DNA of 64,000 nt. Origin: Bombilactobacillus bombi (lineage in GTDB: Bacteria > Bacillota > Bacilli > Lactobacillales > Lactobacillaceae). Every line of letters begins with the position of its first letter. Position 1 is the stretch's first letter. Below, in pieces: positions 51,208-60,183 of this stretch. The stretch is from the NCBI RefSeq assembly GCF_964340835.1, contig NZ_OZ204251.1, one strand, 5' to 3'. Both the position numbers and the translations under genes were made by a program. Under the pieces are notes generated by a model. The model ran no database searches, was not told the origin of the DNA, and saw only the letters and a program-made list of their open reading frames with translations.

Positions 51208-51681
51208 TTAGTTTTCAACATTAGTAATTTTAACGATAAAAGATCCCCCTGGCGTCTCAATCGACACTTGATCGCCAACTTTTTTGCCTAGTAAAGACTT
51301 GGCAATTGGTGAATCATTACTAATTTTACCATTCATCGGATCGGATTCAGCAGCTCCTACAATTTGGTAAGTCTCAGGTTCATCATCATCTTCTTGAAAG
51401 GTAACTTTTTTACCTACTGAAACCTCGTTAGCATCTACTTCATTGACATCAACGACATCAGCATATTGTAACATCGTCATAATCTCCGAAATTCTTGATT
51501 CCACGATACTTTGCTCATCTTTAGCGGAAGAATATTCAGAATTTTCTGATAAATCACCAAAACCTCGGGCAACTTTAATTCGTTCAATGATTTCTGGACG
51601 CTTTTTTAATTTCAAGTCTTCTAATTCTTGTTCTAACTTTTGTTTCCCCTCAGCTGTCATTGGATATCTTTTTTCAGCCAA
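51208..51681 (-). CDS. greA: Transcription elongation factor GreA
   Basis: Rescues backtracked RNA polymerase by stimulating transcript cleavage. The 157 residues have the N-terminal coiled coil with the acidic tip (RGFGDLSENSEYSSAKDEQ) and the C-terminal FKBP-like domain (VSIETPGGSFIVKI). The start is TTG 51681 behind GGGGTG. udk-greA adjacency is conserved in Firmicutes. Confidence 0.96.
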   Translation of the reverse strand: MAEKRYPMTAEGKQKLEQELEDLKLKKRPEIIERIKVARGFGDLSENSEYSSAKDEQSIVESRISEIMTMLQYADVVDVNEVDANEVSVGKKVTFQEDDDEPETYQIVGAAESDPMNGKISNDSPIAKSLLGKKVGDQVSIETPGGSFIVKITNVEN

Positions 51682-51744
51682 TTTTTACACCCCATTTTAT
51701 AATATGCATTCCAATATAAGCAGGTACACGCCCACTGTCAACTG

Positions 51745-52401
51745 TTATTTATTATATTTGTGTCCTTGATAAATTAAATATTTAATTTTAGAAGTTAATA
51801 AATCAATCGCTACCTCATTAGCTCCACCCTCTGGAATTATTAAATCGGCATAGCGTTTAGTAGGTTCGATAAATTGTTGATACATAGGGCGAACATGTTC
51901 TAAATATTGGTCAAATATAGTTTCTAAAGTGTAGCCTCGATGCTCTACATCACGTTTAATCCGGCGAATCAAACGGATATCATCATCAGTATCAACGAAT
52001 ACTTTAATATCCATCAAATCACGCAAACGTTGATCATACAAAGCAAAAATTCCTTCTAAAACAATCACATTGGCTGGTTCTTGATGGCGAGTTTCAGCTG
52101 TACGATTACTTTTAACAAAATCATAAATTGGAACTTCAATACTTTCAAAGTTCCGCAATTGTTGTAAATCAGCTACTAATAAGTCTGTATCAAAAGATAA
52201 TGGATGATCAAAATTTTGCAGCTTGCGTTGCTCATAAGGTAAATCTAATTGCTTATAGTACGAATCCATTTGTAATAATGCAATTGATTGTTGGCCAAGT
52301 TCTTTAATTAAGCGTCTGGCAATGGTTGTTTTACCACTACCAGATCCTCCACTGACACCAATAATCAATGGTTGTTTTGAAGATGAACTTTGCTGAGACA
52401 T
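51745..52401 (-). CDS. udk: Uridine kinase
   Basis: Phosphorylates uridine and cytidine for pyrimidine salvage. The 218 residues have Walker A GVSGGSGSGKTTIARRL, LQMDSYYKQL, FDHPLSFDTDLL, YDFVKSNRTAE, and the lid-associated RRIKRDVEHRGYT. ATG 52401 follows GGAG at seven bases; a longer frame up to 52494 crosses a terminator and lacks support. It lies between mltG and greA. Confidence 0.96.
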   Translation of the reverse strand: MSQQSSSSKQPLIIGVSGGSGSGKTTIARRLIKELGQQSIALLQMDSYYKQLDLPYEQRKLQNFDHPLSFDTDLLVADLQQLRNFESIEVPIYDFVKSNRTAETRHQEPANVIVLEGIFALYDQRLRDLMDIKVFVDTDDDIRLIRRIKRDVEHRGYTLETIFDQYLEHVRPMYQQFIEPTKRYADLIIPEGGANEVAIDLLTSKIKYLIYQGHKYNK

Positions 52402-52416
52402 CAACTTTCTCCTATC

Positions 52417-52452
52417 AAAAGGGATTGAGACAAAATATTTTCCCAACCCCTT
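52417..52452 (-). terminator. Terminator between mltG and udk
   Basis: AAGGGGTTGGGAAAA / TTTTGTCTCAATCCCTT imperfect stem ending in TTTT. It ends only a few bases before the udk ribosome site, so transcript read-through would fold the hairpin right at udk. Confidence 0.7.
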
Positions 52453-52536
52453 GTAATTAAATATTTTATTAAAATAATACCACGTAATCAACAATTAAAT
52501 CGAACAAATCTTTATTTTTTGTAAAATATACAATTA

Positions 52537-53694
52537 CTACTGACCAATTGAAGAATTAGTATCTAAATGTTGTGAGTAAGTAGTTGAATAATAAACTTTG
52601 CCTGTCTTTAAATTCGCTACAAAATATAAATAACCCTTATCTCGCTCAGTTGGGTTTAATACCGCTAGTATTGAATTAATACTTGGTGAATTAAACGGTC
52701 CTGGCCCAAATCCAGCATTCTTATATAAATTGTATGGTGACTTTACGCTGGTATCTTTATTAGTTAAACTGTGTTTATGCTTATTCAAGGCATACATAAC
52801 TGAAATATCAGATTGTAAAGGCATATTTTGATCCAAACGATTAAAGAAAACACCAGAAATCATGCGCCGATCTTTTTCAGTAACACCTTCACGTTCAATC
52901 AAAGAAGCAAGAGTTAATGTCTGCTGCACAGTTAAATCTTTTGCTTTCATCTGATCATAATAAGGTGTTAATTCTTGGTTAGTTTTCGCTACCATTTCTG
53001 TCACCAGTTTTTCTAATGACATCCCCGAATAGTATGGATAAGTAGCAGGAAATAGATAACCCTCCAAATGATAACGAACATCCTTCGATTTCATGGTCGA
53101 GTCTAATAATTGCGGATAAGTGTTTTGCAATTGCTTCATAAATTTTTGATTTTTCATTAATGCTAAGAATTCCTTTTTACTATAAGGGGTATTCTTACTA
53201 ATGACATCACCAATTTGTTCAATCGTTACACCTTCTCGTACTAATACATTATTATCAGGACGGGCAATGTGCTCAGAACTACCACCCTTTTGCAAACGTG
53301 CGACAATTTGAGTAAGTGTCATCGAAGGCTTAAAAGTATAATAGCCGGCCTGAAAATCAGTATAATTATGAGATTTGACATAATAATTAAAAACAGTTGC
53401 ACTGCGAATAATTTTCTTTTCCTGCAAACGCGAGGCGATTTCCTTATTGGATGAGCCAATAGGAATTTTTACTTCTATTTCTTGATGGTTATTGCTATTC
53501 ATCGGCTGTAATGATTCTTGAACGTAATTGTAACCTAAAACACCAAAAGTTACGATTAGAATAGCAATGATTGCTATAATCCAGCCCGCAATACTATTAA
53601 CAACACGATGTTCTGAATCACGTTGCCGCTTTCTTTGTATAGAAGTATTTCTTTCTGGTACATCAGGTTTATTATTTTTGTCTGAATTAGCCAA
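52537..53694 (-). CDS. mltG: Endolytic murein transglycosylase MltG
   Basis: Cuts nascent glycan strands and sets their length, tied to peripheral growth in streptococci. The 385 residues have a cytoplasmic N-terminus, one membrane helix (GWIIAIIAILIVTFGVLGY), a LysM-like region and the YceG domain: YLFPATYPYYSG and the catalytic Glu in ASLIEREGVTEKDR. The start is set at TTG 53694 (MANSDKNN), 8 bases from GGAGG; a TTG at 53709 overlaps that site. Adjacent to udk-greA as in other Lactobacillales. Confidence 0.92.
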   Translation of the reverse strand: MANSDKNNKPDVPERNTSIQRKRQRDSEHRVVNSIAGWIIAIIAILIVTFGVLGYNYVQESLQPMNSNNHQEIEVKIPIGSSNKEIASRLQEKKIIRSATVFNYYVKSHNYTDFQAGYYTFKPSMTLTQIVARLQKGGSSEHIARPDNNVLVREGVTIEQIGDVISKNTPYSKKEFLALMKNQKFMKQLQNTYPQLLDSTMKSKDVRYHLEGYLFPATYPYYSGMSLEKLVTEMVAKTNQELTPYYDQMKAKDLTVQQTLTLASLIEREGVTEKDRRMISGVFFNRLDQNMPLQSDISVMYALNKHKHSLTNKDTSVKSPYNLYKNAGFGPGPFNSPSINSILAVLNPTERDKGYLYFVANLKTGKVYYSTTYSQHLDTNSSIGQ

Positions 53695-53762
53695 AGATGG
53701 TTCCTCCAAATGTTAATCTCAAACAATAATTATACACAAGTTTAACCATAATGGCGGAAAAA

Positions 53763-56183
53763 TTAACGAATTTCTGCTCCAAATTGTTCTTGAAGAACTT
53801 GTTTAACCCGTTCAAAATGCTGATTAACTAGTTGATCAGTTAAAGTAGCTTCGCGATTTTGGAATGTTAAATCATAAGCAACTGACTTATAACCAGATTT
53901 AATATTTTTACCAGCATAAATGTCAAATAATTTAATGTTTGTTAGGTATTTCCCTCCTGCCTGCGCAATAGCCGCTTCTAAGGCTGCATGAGTGACAGTT
54001 TGTGGTACTAAAATTGCAATATCACGTGTAACTGCTGGGAATTTAGCAGCTGGAATATAGATATTATTTTTATCAGGTAAAGCTTCAATTTCATCAAGAT
54101 TTAATTGGAAAACCACCGTCTCTGGCAAACCAAGTTTTTTAGCATAACCTGGATGAACTGTGCCTATAAAACCAACAACATGCTCATTCATCAAGATTAA
54201 AGCAGTTTGTCCAGGATGTAATTGAGCAATGCTATCGGTAGCTTGATAAGAAATTTGAGCTTTTTTATTTAAACCTTGCAATAATTGATCAACATCACCC
54301 TTAACAGCAAAGAAATCAACTGAACGGGCCGAATTTTGCCAATTTTGGTCTTCAATATTTCCTGTTACTGCGCCTGCAATAAATTCCACTTCGTGCGGAC
54401 GAACAGCTTGTTCATCATTTTTAGGAAAAACCCTTCCCTGCTCAAACAAAGCTAAGTTGGTTTGTTTACGTGCCACATTATATAAAATGTCATCTAACAA
54501 ACCGCTAATTAAATTAAGACGTAAATATTCGTGATCATGGGTCATAGGCCAGTCAACTTTAGTAACGCATTGATGTATATCTGAAAAAGCTGTTGCCTTT
54601 TCTTGAGTAGTTAAAGCATAACTAATGGCTTCATCATAACCTAATGAACGCATTAAGCTACGAGCACGTCGCAAAAATTGTTGATGCTGGTTATAGCCAC
54701 CAACTGTTTGTGGACCGACAGGAAGTGTGCTTGGCAACTTATCAAAACCATAAATCCGCACTACTTCTTCGATAATATCAGCTTCGATACTAATATCCCA
54801 ACGTCTCAAAGGCACTGTAACTGTCATCTGCTCGTCATTACCACTAGCCGCAAATCCTAAACGTTCCATGATTGCTTTTATTTCACTTGTAGCAATGTCG
54901 GTACCTAAGACATGATTAATATGTTTAGGAGAAACTTGGACCACAATCGGATCTAAAGGTGCTTGACTACCCACAATTTGGTTATTAAGAACAGTAGCCG
55001 AACCTAATGTTTCTAGTAAGGATGCCGCTTTATCTAATGCTTCAGCTGTAGCAGCTAAGTCTACTCCTTTTTCAAAACGCGTAGAAGCATCAGTGCGTAA
55101 ATTGTGTCTTTGAGCAGTTTTACGAATCCGTATTGAATCAAAAACTCCAGATTCTAAAACGACTGTAGTGGTACTGGAAGCAATTTTGCTTTCATTGCCT
55201 CCCATAATTCCTGCTAAACCTAAAGGACGTTGTTCATCAGCAATTACAATATCTTGTGAGTCTAATTCATAATTATTACCATTTAAAGCGGTAATTTGTT
55301 CACCAGCTTGAGCTAAACGAACAATTAATTGTTTAGAATTGAGACGATCATAATCATAAGCATGCAAAGGTTGCCCGTATTCCAACATCACATAATTAGT
55401 AATATCTACTACATTATTAATCGGCTTAATCCCATTATTCCATAAACGACGCTGCAGCCATAGAGGACTGGCTTGAACTTGAACATTTTTAACGATGCGA
55501 ACACGATATGTTGGAGCCAAACTTTCATCGGCAACTTTTACAGTTAACAAATCGTTAGCTATCTCATCACTTTCGTGTACTTGAGGCTGATCAAAATGTG
55601 GTTTCTCATCATACATAGCAGCCACTTCCCAAGCTGTGCCCCGCATACCTAATGTGTCAGCACGATTAGGTGTAATATCAAAATCTAAAATGGTATCATC
55701 CATTCCTAAATATTCAAAAACTGGTTCACCAATTTTTGCTTGTGAATCTGCTGGAAAGACATAAATACCATCTTTATATTCATCTGGAACTACCGCTTCA
55801 TCAAAGCCAATTTCTTGAAGGGCACACAACATGCCTAATGATTCCACACCACGAAATTTGCCTTTCTTAATCTTTTCATTATGAGCAATTCTAGCTCCAG
55901 GTAAGGCTACAATCACTAATTGTCCAACTTGTACATTCGGAGCACCACAGACAATTTGTGTTAGTTGTTCTTGACCCACATCAACTTGGCAAACATGCAA
56001 ATGATCAGCATCAGGATGCGACTTTACTTGCATAATTTTACCTACTACTAACTTTTTCAAGCCCGCACTAGGTTGAATAATCTCATCAACTTCAATTCCT
56101 GTAACGGTTTCCCGTTCTGCAATTTGTGCTGGCGTTTCCGGCAAATTTACATATTCAGCTAACCAATTTGTTGAAATCTTCAT
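53763..56183 (-). CDS. pheT: Phenylalanyl-tRNA synthetase beta subunit
   Basis: Noncatalytic and editing subunit of the alpha2beta2 enzyme. The 806 residues have an N-terminal OB-fold tRNA-binding domain (VGKIMQVKSHPDADHLHVCQVD), the B3/B4 editing domain (DFDITPNRADTLGMRG), B5, the catalytic-like core (RARSLMRSLGYDEAISYAL) and a C-terminal anticodon-binding domain (YAGKNIKSGYKSVAYDLTFQ). It begins three bases after pheS. Confidence 0.97.
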   Translation of the reverse strand: MKISTNWLAEYVNLPETPAQIAERETVTGIEVDEIIQPSAGLKKLVVGKIMQVKSHPDADHLHVCQVDVGQEQLTQIVCGAPNVQVGQLVIVALPGARIAHNEKIKKGKFRGVESLGMLCALQEIGFDEAVVPDEYKDGIYVFPADSQAKIGEPVFEYLGMDDTILDFDITPNRADTLGMRGTAWEVAAMYDEKPHFDQPQVHESDEIANDLLTVKVADESLAPTYRVRIVKNVQVQASPLWLQRRLWNNGIKPINNVVDITNYVMLEYGQPLHAYDYDRLNSKQLIVRLAQAGEQITALNGNNYELDSQDIVIADEQRPLGLAGIMGGNESKIASSTTTVVLESGVFDSIRIRKTAQRHNLRTDASTRFEKGVDLAATAEALDKAASLLETLGSATVLNNQIVGSQAPLDPIVVQVSPKHINHVLGTDIATSEIKAIMERLGFAASGNDEQMTVTVPLRRWDISIEADIIEEVVRIYGFDKLPSTLPVGPQTVGGYNQHQQFLRRARSLMRSLGYDEAISYALTTQEKATAFSDIHQCVTKVDWPMTHDHEYLRLNLISGLLDDILYNVARKQTNLALFEQGRVFPKNDEQAVRPHEVEFIAGAVTGNIEDQNWQNSARSVDFFAVKGDVDQLLQGLNKKAQISYQATDSIAQLHPGQTALILMNEHVVGFIGTVHPGYAKKLGLPETVVFQLNLDEIEALPDKNNIYIPAAKFPAVTRDIAILVPQTVTHAALEAAIAQAGGKYLTNIKLFDIYAGKNIKSGYKSVAYDLTFQNREATLTDQLVNQHFERVKQVLQEQFGAEIR

Positions 56184-56186
56184 CTA

Positions 56187-57230
56187 CTATTCCCCCTGAA
56201 ATTGTTCTAAGAAACGGACATCATCTAAATAGAAATCACGAATATCATTAATGCCATATTTCAGCATTGCAAAGCGATCGGGCCCTAATCCAAAAGCAAA
56301 ACCACCATATATTTTGGGATCTACACCCGCATTAGTCAAAACGTTCGGATGGACCATCCCAGCTCCTAAAACTTCAACCCAGCCGGTATGTTTGCAGACA
56401 GCACATCCCTTGCCCCCACAAGCAAAGCAAGAAACATCAACTTCAACTGATGGCTCTGTAAAAGGAAAATAACTCGGGCGCAAACGAATTTTACGCTCTT
56501 GTCCAAAGACATGACGTGCAGTTAATTCCAATGTTCCTTTTAGATCAGCCATTGTAATATGTTTATCAATAACTAAACCTTCAATTTGATTAAATTGATG
56601 CGAATGAGTGGCATCATCAGTATCGCGCCGATAAACTTTTCCAGGACTAATCATCTTCAAAGGCCCTTTGGAAAAATCATGTTTCTCTAATGTTCGAGCT
56701 TGTACAGGCGAAGTTTGTGTCCGCATTAGTATTTCTTTAGTAATATAGAAGGTATCTTGCATATCACGTGCGGGATGATCTTTAGGTAAATTCATCATTT
56801 CAAAATTATAATGATCTTCTTCAACTTCAGGACCATTAACTACTTCATATCCTAACCCAATAAACAAAGCTTCAATATCATCCATTACTTGAGTAATGAC
56901 ATGCTTGGTGCCTAAATGACGCTGACGACCCGGCAAGGTAACATCAATTTTTTCTGCTTGTAATTTGCGTTGCGTTTCTTGTTCTTCTAAATGTTGCCGA
57001 GCTTGGTCTAAAGCCGCTTGTAAATCATTGCGTACTGTATTGGCCAATGCACCAACTTGGGGCCGTTCTTGCTCTGATAAATCTTTCATTCCTCTTAAAG
57101 CTTGGCTTAAGGGGCCTTTTTTGCCTAAAAATTTGATACGGATATCGTTCAATGTATCTAATTGTTTGGCAGCTTTAATTTGCTGTAAACCTTGCTCATG
57201 TAAATCATCTAAGACTTTTTTAAGTTCCAT
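56187..57230 (-). CDS. pheS: Phenylalanyl-tRNA synthetase alpha subunit
   Basis: Catalytic subunit. The 347 residues have an N-terminal coiled coil and the class II core: motif 1 region HVITQVMDDIEALFIGLGYE, motif 2 RVYRRDTDDATHSHQFNQIEG-type (YRRDTDDATHSHQFNQIEG), FPFTEPSVEVDVSC, and motif 3 GFAFGLGPDRFAML. AGGAGG precedes ATG 57230. Regulated by a T-box directly upstream. Confidence 0.97.
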   Translation of the reverse strand: MELKKVLDDLHEQGLQQIKAAKQLDTLNDIRIKFLGKKGPLSQALRGMKDLSEQERPQVGALANTVRNDLQAALDQARQHLEEQETQRKLQAEKIDVTLPGRQRHLGTKHVITQVMDDIEALFIGLGYEVVNGPEVEEDHYNFEMMNLPKDHPARDMQDTFYITKEILMRTQTSPVQARTLEKHDFSKGPLKMISPGKVYRRDTDDATHSHQFNQIEGLVIDKHITMADLKGTLELTARHVFGQERKIRLRPSYFPFTEPSVEVDVSCFACGGKGCAVCKHTGWVEVLGAGMVHPNVLTNAGVDPKIYGGFAFGLGPDRFAMLKYGINDIRDFYLDDVRFLEQFQGE

Positions 57231-57261
57231 AATTGCCTCCTAAAATAATTTTTCAGTAAAT

Positions 57262-57469
57262 AAAAAGCCCCATCCCTGAAAGGGACGAAGCTTCGCGGTA
57301 CCACCCTAGTTTGTCTATCGATATAGACACACTTAATTGTCGAATAACGCCGACTAACGTTTGTGACTCCAGAGTGAATTCACACCTAGTTTAATCAATT
57401 GTTCTCACTTCATCAATTGTCCCTGTTAATAAACTATTGTTGGTGCTACTATTTTCCTTCATCGTCATT
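57262..57469 (-). promoter_or_regulatory. T-box leader of pheST (tRNA-Phe sensing)
   Basis: The minus-strand leader contains the T-box sequence AGGGTGGTACCGCG (57294-57307), a terminator stem (57264-57292, AAGC...GTCCCT/AGGGA...GCTT with TTTTT), and an upstream stem I whose best specifier is TTC (57376-57378), a Phe codon followed by A. Uncharged tRNA-Phe should stabilise the antiterminator and turn on pheST. Confidence 0.9.
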
Positions 57470-57475
57470 AATCAC

Positions 57476-57504
57476 ATTCTAAAACTTTCTCATCAAAATT
57501 TCAA
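57476..57504 (-). promoter_or_regulatory. Predicted promoter of the pheST T-box
   Basis: TTGAAA (57499-57504), 17-base spacer, TAGAAT (57476-57481) on the minus strand. Confidence 0.65.
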
Positions 57505-57507
57505 TTT

Positions 57508-57993
57508 TTATTTTAATTGTAATTTTCTTTTCCATAATAATAATTTGGGTGCCATCGCCTCTTGAATCGCACATTCGTCATCAACTAAACCAACCAGCAA
57601 ACTTTCCCAATAACGAGGTATTTGCGTAGTAGATCCAAACATATGCTTAACTATAATATCAGCTTCCATTGGTGACAAAGTAGTTAACTTAGTGGCATTA
57701 TTGAGCGCAATATGTGCATGAACATAGGAATGAGTCCGAAAATCCATTTGTTTAGGATCCCAATCATAATAAAATAAATCATGCAATAAGCCACCTCTAG
57801 CCAAAGCCCGAGTATTCAGATGCCATTTCTGACCTAATAAATAGCTACGATAAGATACACTAATCGAATGCTCCAAGCGATTGGAATAATGGTGTTGCTT
57901 AATTGTCTGTAAGCGTTGAATCTCAGGTTGAGCCAACAAATCACTTACTAATTCCAAATACTGCTGATCTTGATGCCAATCCGGAACTTTCAT
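57508..57993 (-). CDS. HD-domain hydrolase of unknown substrate
   Basis: The 161 residues have the HD-superfamily metal pattern: His in RLEHSISVSYRSY, the HD pair in RGGLLHDLFYYDW, a later His in YVHAHIALNN, and VDDECAIQEA near the end. The fold predicts phosphohydrolase activity on a nucleotide or phosphoester. A YqeK-like or YedJ-like relation is possible. GAGG precedes ATG 57993. Lies between ysgA and pheS. Confidence 0.85.
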   Translation of the reverse strand: MKVPDWHQDQQYLELVSDLLAQPEIQRLQTIKQHHYSNRLEHSISVSYRSYLLGQKWHLNTRALARGGLLHDLFYYDWDPKQMDFRTHSYVHAHIALNNATKLTTLSPMEADIIVKHMFGSTTQIPRYWESLLVGLVDDECAIQEAMAPKLLLWKRKLQLK

Positions 57994-58016
57994 ATTTTAC
58001 TGACCTCGATATATTA

Positions 58017-58778
58017 TTAAAGATTAAACATTAGAATACCAGCTGCAATCGCGACATTCAAGGATTCAGCTTGACCAATTAAAGGAATATACAAATTTTC
58101 ATCAGCCAACTGAGCTAAATTATTGTTCATCCCTTGAGCTTCATTGCCCATAATTAACGCTAAATTCTTGGGTGCTTGTACTTGATGGTAATCTCGAGCT
58201 TGTTCATTAACTAATGTTCCATAAACTGTTACACGATTTTGCTTAAAGCTGGTAATTATTTTCTGTAAATCGGCTGTTAAAAGCTGCAAATGAAATTGAC
58301 TCCCCTGCATAGAGCGCTGAACTTTAGGAGCAAATAAATCAGCACTATCTTTACTTAAGATAACCCCTTGATAGCCGGCAGCATCAGCAGTTCTAATCAT
58401 AGTTCCCACATTGCCTGGATCTTGAATCCGATCTAATAACAACCATTTACCTTGATAATCAATATTAGGATCTGTGGGCGGCAAAGCAACTACAGCAAAT
58501 ATTCCTTGAGGAGTGACTGTTGCACTAAGATGTTTAGCAACCGAATCACCAATTTGAACACATCGATCATATAATTGTTTTACCAAATGATGCTCATCAT
58601 GATTTAAAAAATTTTCGGTAACTAACAATTCTTCAATCACAATATCATTAATAAGAGCTTCATGTACTAAATGTTCTCCTTCAATTAAATAGCGCTGTTG
58701 TTGACGCCGACCCTTTGCATTCGCCAATTTTTTAATTTCTTTAATTTTTTCATTTTTAACTGATGTAATATATTCCAT
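58017..58778 (-). CDS. TrmH/SpoU-family RNA 2'-O-methyltransferase (YsgA type)
   Basis: The 253 residues have an N-terminal substrate-binding domain (YITSVKNEKIKEIKKLANAK, RYLIEGEHLVHEA) and a SPOUT knot domain with LLDRIQDPGNVGTMIRTADA, LIMGNEAQGMNN and IPLIGQAESLNVAIAAGIL. The target (23S rRNA or tRNA) cannot be told from the sequence. AGGA precedes ATG 58778. Divergent from acyP, next to pheST as in Bacillus. Confidence 0.92.
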   Translation of the reverse strand: MEYITSVKNEKIKEIKKLANAKGRRQQQRYLIEGEHLVHEALINDIVIEELLVTENFLNHDEHHLVKQLYDRCVQIGDSVAKHLSATVTPQGIFAVVALPPTDPNIDYQGKWLLLDRIQDPGNVGTMIRTADAAGYQGVILSKDSADLFAPKVQRSMQGSQFHLQLLTADLQKIITSFKQNRVTVYGTLVNEQARDYHQVQAPKNLALIMGNEAQGMNNNLAQLADENLYIPLIGQAESLNVAIAAGILMFNL

Positions 58779-58813
58779 AATAACTTCCTTTCAGATTTAT
58801 TTTACCAGATATT

Positions 58814-58841
58814 TTGGTTTATAGCCGCTTTCAGTTATAAT
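58814..58841 (+). promoter_or_regulatory. Predicted promoter of acyP-yidC
   Basis: TTGGTT (58814-58819), 16-base spacer, TATAAT (58836-58841). Confidence 0.6.
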
Positions 58842-58864
58842 AAGATTATTGTGAGGTGATTAAA

Positions 58865-59140
58865 TTGACCGATAAACATGTCGCAATTGATGTTTATGGA
58901 TTAGTTCAAGGAGTAGGTTTTCGTTATATGACTTTAACTTATGCTCAAAAATATGGTATTGTAGGTTCCGTAGCTAATCGAGCTGACGGTAGTGTGCACA
59001 TTGAAGCTCAAGGACCTGCTGAAAACTTAATGACTTTTTTAGCAATTGTTAAAAAAGGTCCTAGTCAATTTGCTCAAGTTGATCACGTCAGTGTTGAGCC
59101 TCAACCTTTAGCTCAATATACAAAATTTTCGGTATCATAA
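58865..59140 (+). CDS. acyP: Acylphosphatase
   Basis: Hydrolyses acyl-phosphates. The 91 residues have VYGLVQGVGFRYMTLTYAQK with the phosphate-binding loop and Arg, and GSVANRADGSVHIEAQG with the catalytic Asn. I set the start at TTG 58865, eight bases after GAGG; GTG 58856 would overlap that site. It precedes yidC by 21 bases, likely one operon. Confidence 0.93.
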   Translation: MTDKHVAIDVYGLVQGVGFRYMTLTYAQKYGIVGSVANRADGSVHIEAQGPAENLMTFLAIVKKGPSQFAQVDHVSVEPQPLAQYTKFSVS

Positions 59141-59161
59141 ACTAAATTTGGAGATAGCTTA

Positions 59162-60142
59162 ATGAAGAAATCTGTTCGTCGTATTTTATTATTTGCTGGC
59201 CTTCTGGGCTTAGTGCTCTTAACTGCTGCTTGTTCGCGGCAAGGCGTTAGTGCCGCTACAAAACCTCCTACTGGAGGTCCTTATGGTTTTATATATAAAT
59301 ATTTGGCCGTGCCCTTTCAACAATTAATTTTATATACATCTAAAACTATTGGTGGCAAAGAAAGTTACGCTTGGGGTATTATTATTATTTCTTTTGTTGT
59401 TCGCTTGGTATTACTGCCCTTGAGCTTAATGCAGTCCAAAAAATCTGTAGTTCAGCAAGAAAAAATGAAAGTTATTCAGCCGCAAATGCAGCTGATTCAA
59501 AAGCATCAAAAAGATGCCACAACGCAAGAAGAACAAGCTCAAGTTAGTCAATTAATGATGGAAGTCTACCGAAAAAATAATATTAAATTAACTGGTGGTA
59601 TTGGTTGTTTACCATTGTTACTACAATTTCCAGTCTTTATTGCCATTTATCAAGCTGTGCAATATTCACCTGAAATTTCCAAAGCTACTTTTTGGGGAGC
59701 ACCTTTAGCTAAACCCAGTTTGATTATTACTATTATTGCAACACTGTTCTATGTTATTCAAGCATGGATGTCCACCAAGACAATTCCAGAAGAGCAAAAA
59801 CAACAAATGCAAATGATGTTGTTAATGAGTCCAGCAATGACTTTCTTTATTAGTATGGTTTCTTCAGCTGCTTTAGCACTGTACTTCTTAATCGGTGGGG
59901 TAATCATTGTGATTCAACAATTACTCAATGATTTTGTAATTACTCCGCGAGTACGTAAACAAGTTGATGCCGATATTAAAGAACATCCAGTAGTTACTGT
60001 TGTTACTGAAGATACTTTTAAAAAGATGGCTAGCCAACAATCCACTGCAACTAATAATTCAGCTGTGAAACAACAAGAAGCAATTATTCATCAACGTAAC
60101 CGCCAGCGCAATGCGGGCAAACAGCAACACAAAAACAAATAG
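59162..60142 (+). CDS. yidC: Membrane protein insertase YidC (lipoprotein form)
   Basis: Inserts and folds membrane proteins with or without Sec. The 326 residues have a lipoprotein signal ending LTAAC (Cys24), five membrane segments, and the YidC blocks YAWGIIIISFVVRLVLLPLS with the hydrophilic-groove Arg, LPLLLQFPVFIAIYQAVQYS, and a basic tail rich in Q, N and R (RNRQRNAGKQQHKNK) suited to ribosome binding. GGAG precedes the ATG. Confidence 0.96.
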   Translation: MKKSVRRILLFAGLLGLVLLTAACSRQGVSAATKPPTGGPYGFIYKYLAVPFQQLILYTSKTIGGKESYAWGIIIISFVVRLVLLPLSLMQSKKSVVQQEKMKVIQPQMQLIQKHQKDATTQEEQAQVSQLMMEVYRKNNIKLTGGIGCLPLLLQFPVFIAIYQAVQYSPEISKATFWGAPLAKPSLIITIIATLFYVIQAWMSTKTIPEEQKQQMQMMLLMSPAMTFFISMVSSAALALYFLIGGVIIVIQQLLNDFVITPRVRKQVDADIKEHPVVTVVTEDTFKKMASQQSTATNNSAVKQQEAIIHQRNRQRNAGKQQHKNK

Positions 60143-60148
60143 TTATTA

Positions 60149-60183
60149 AAAAAGCCTTGGATCATTTTATCCAAGGCTTTTAT
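60149..60183. terminator. Bidirectional terminator between yidC and the lipoprotein gene
   Basis: AAGCCTTGGAT / ATCCAAGGCTT stem (60152-60179), with A-run on the left and T-run on the right. Confidence 0.93.
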
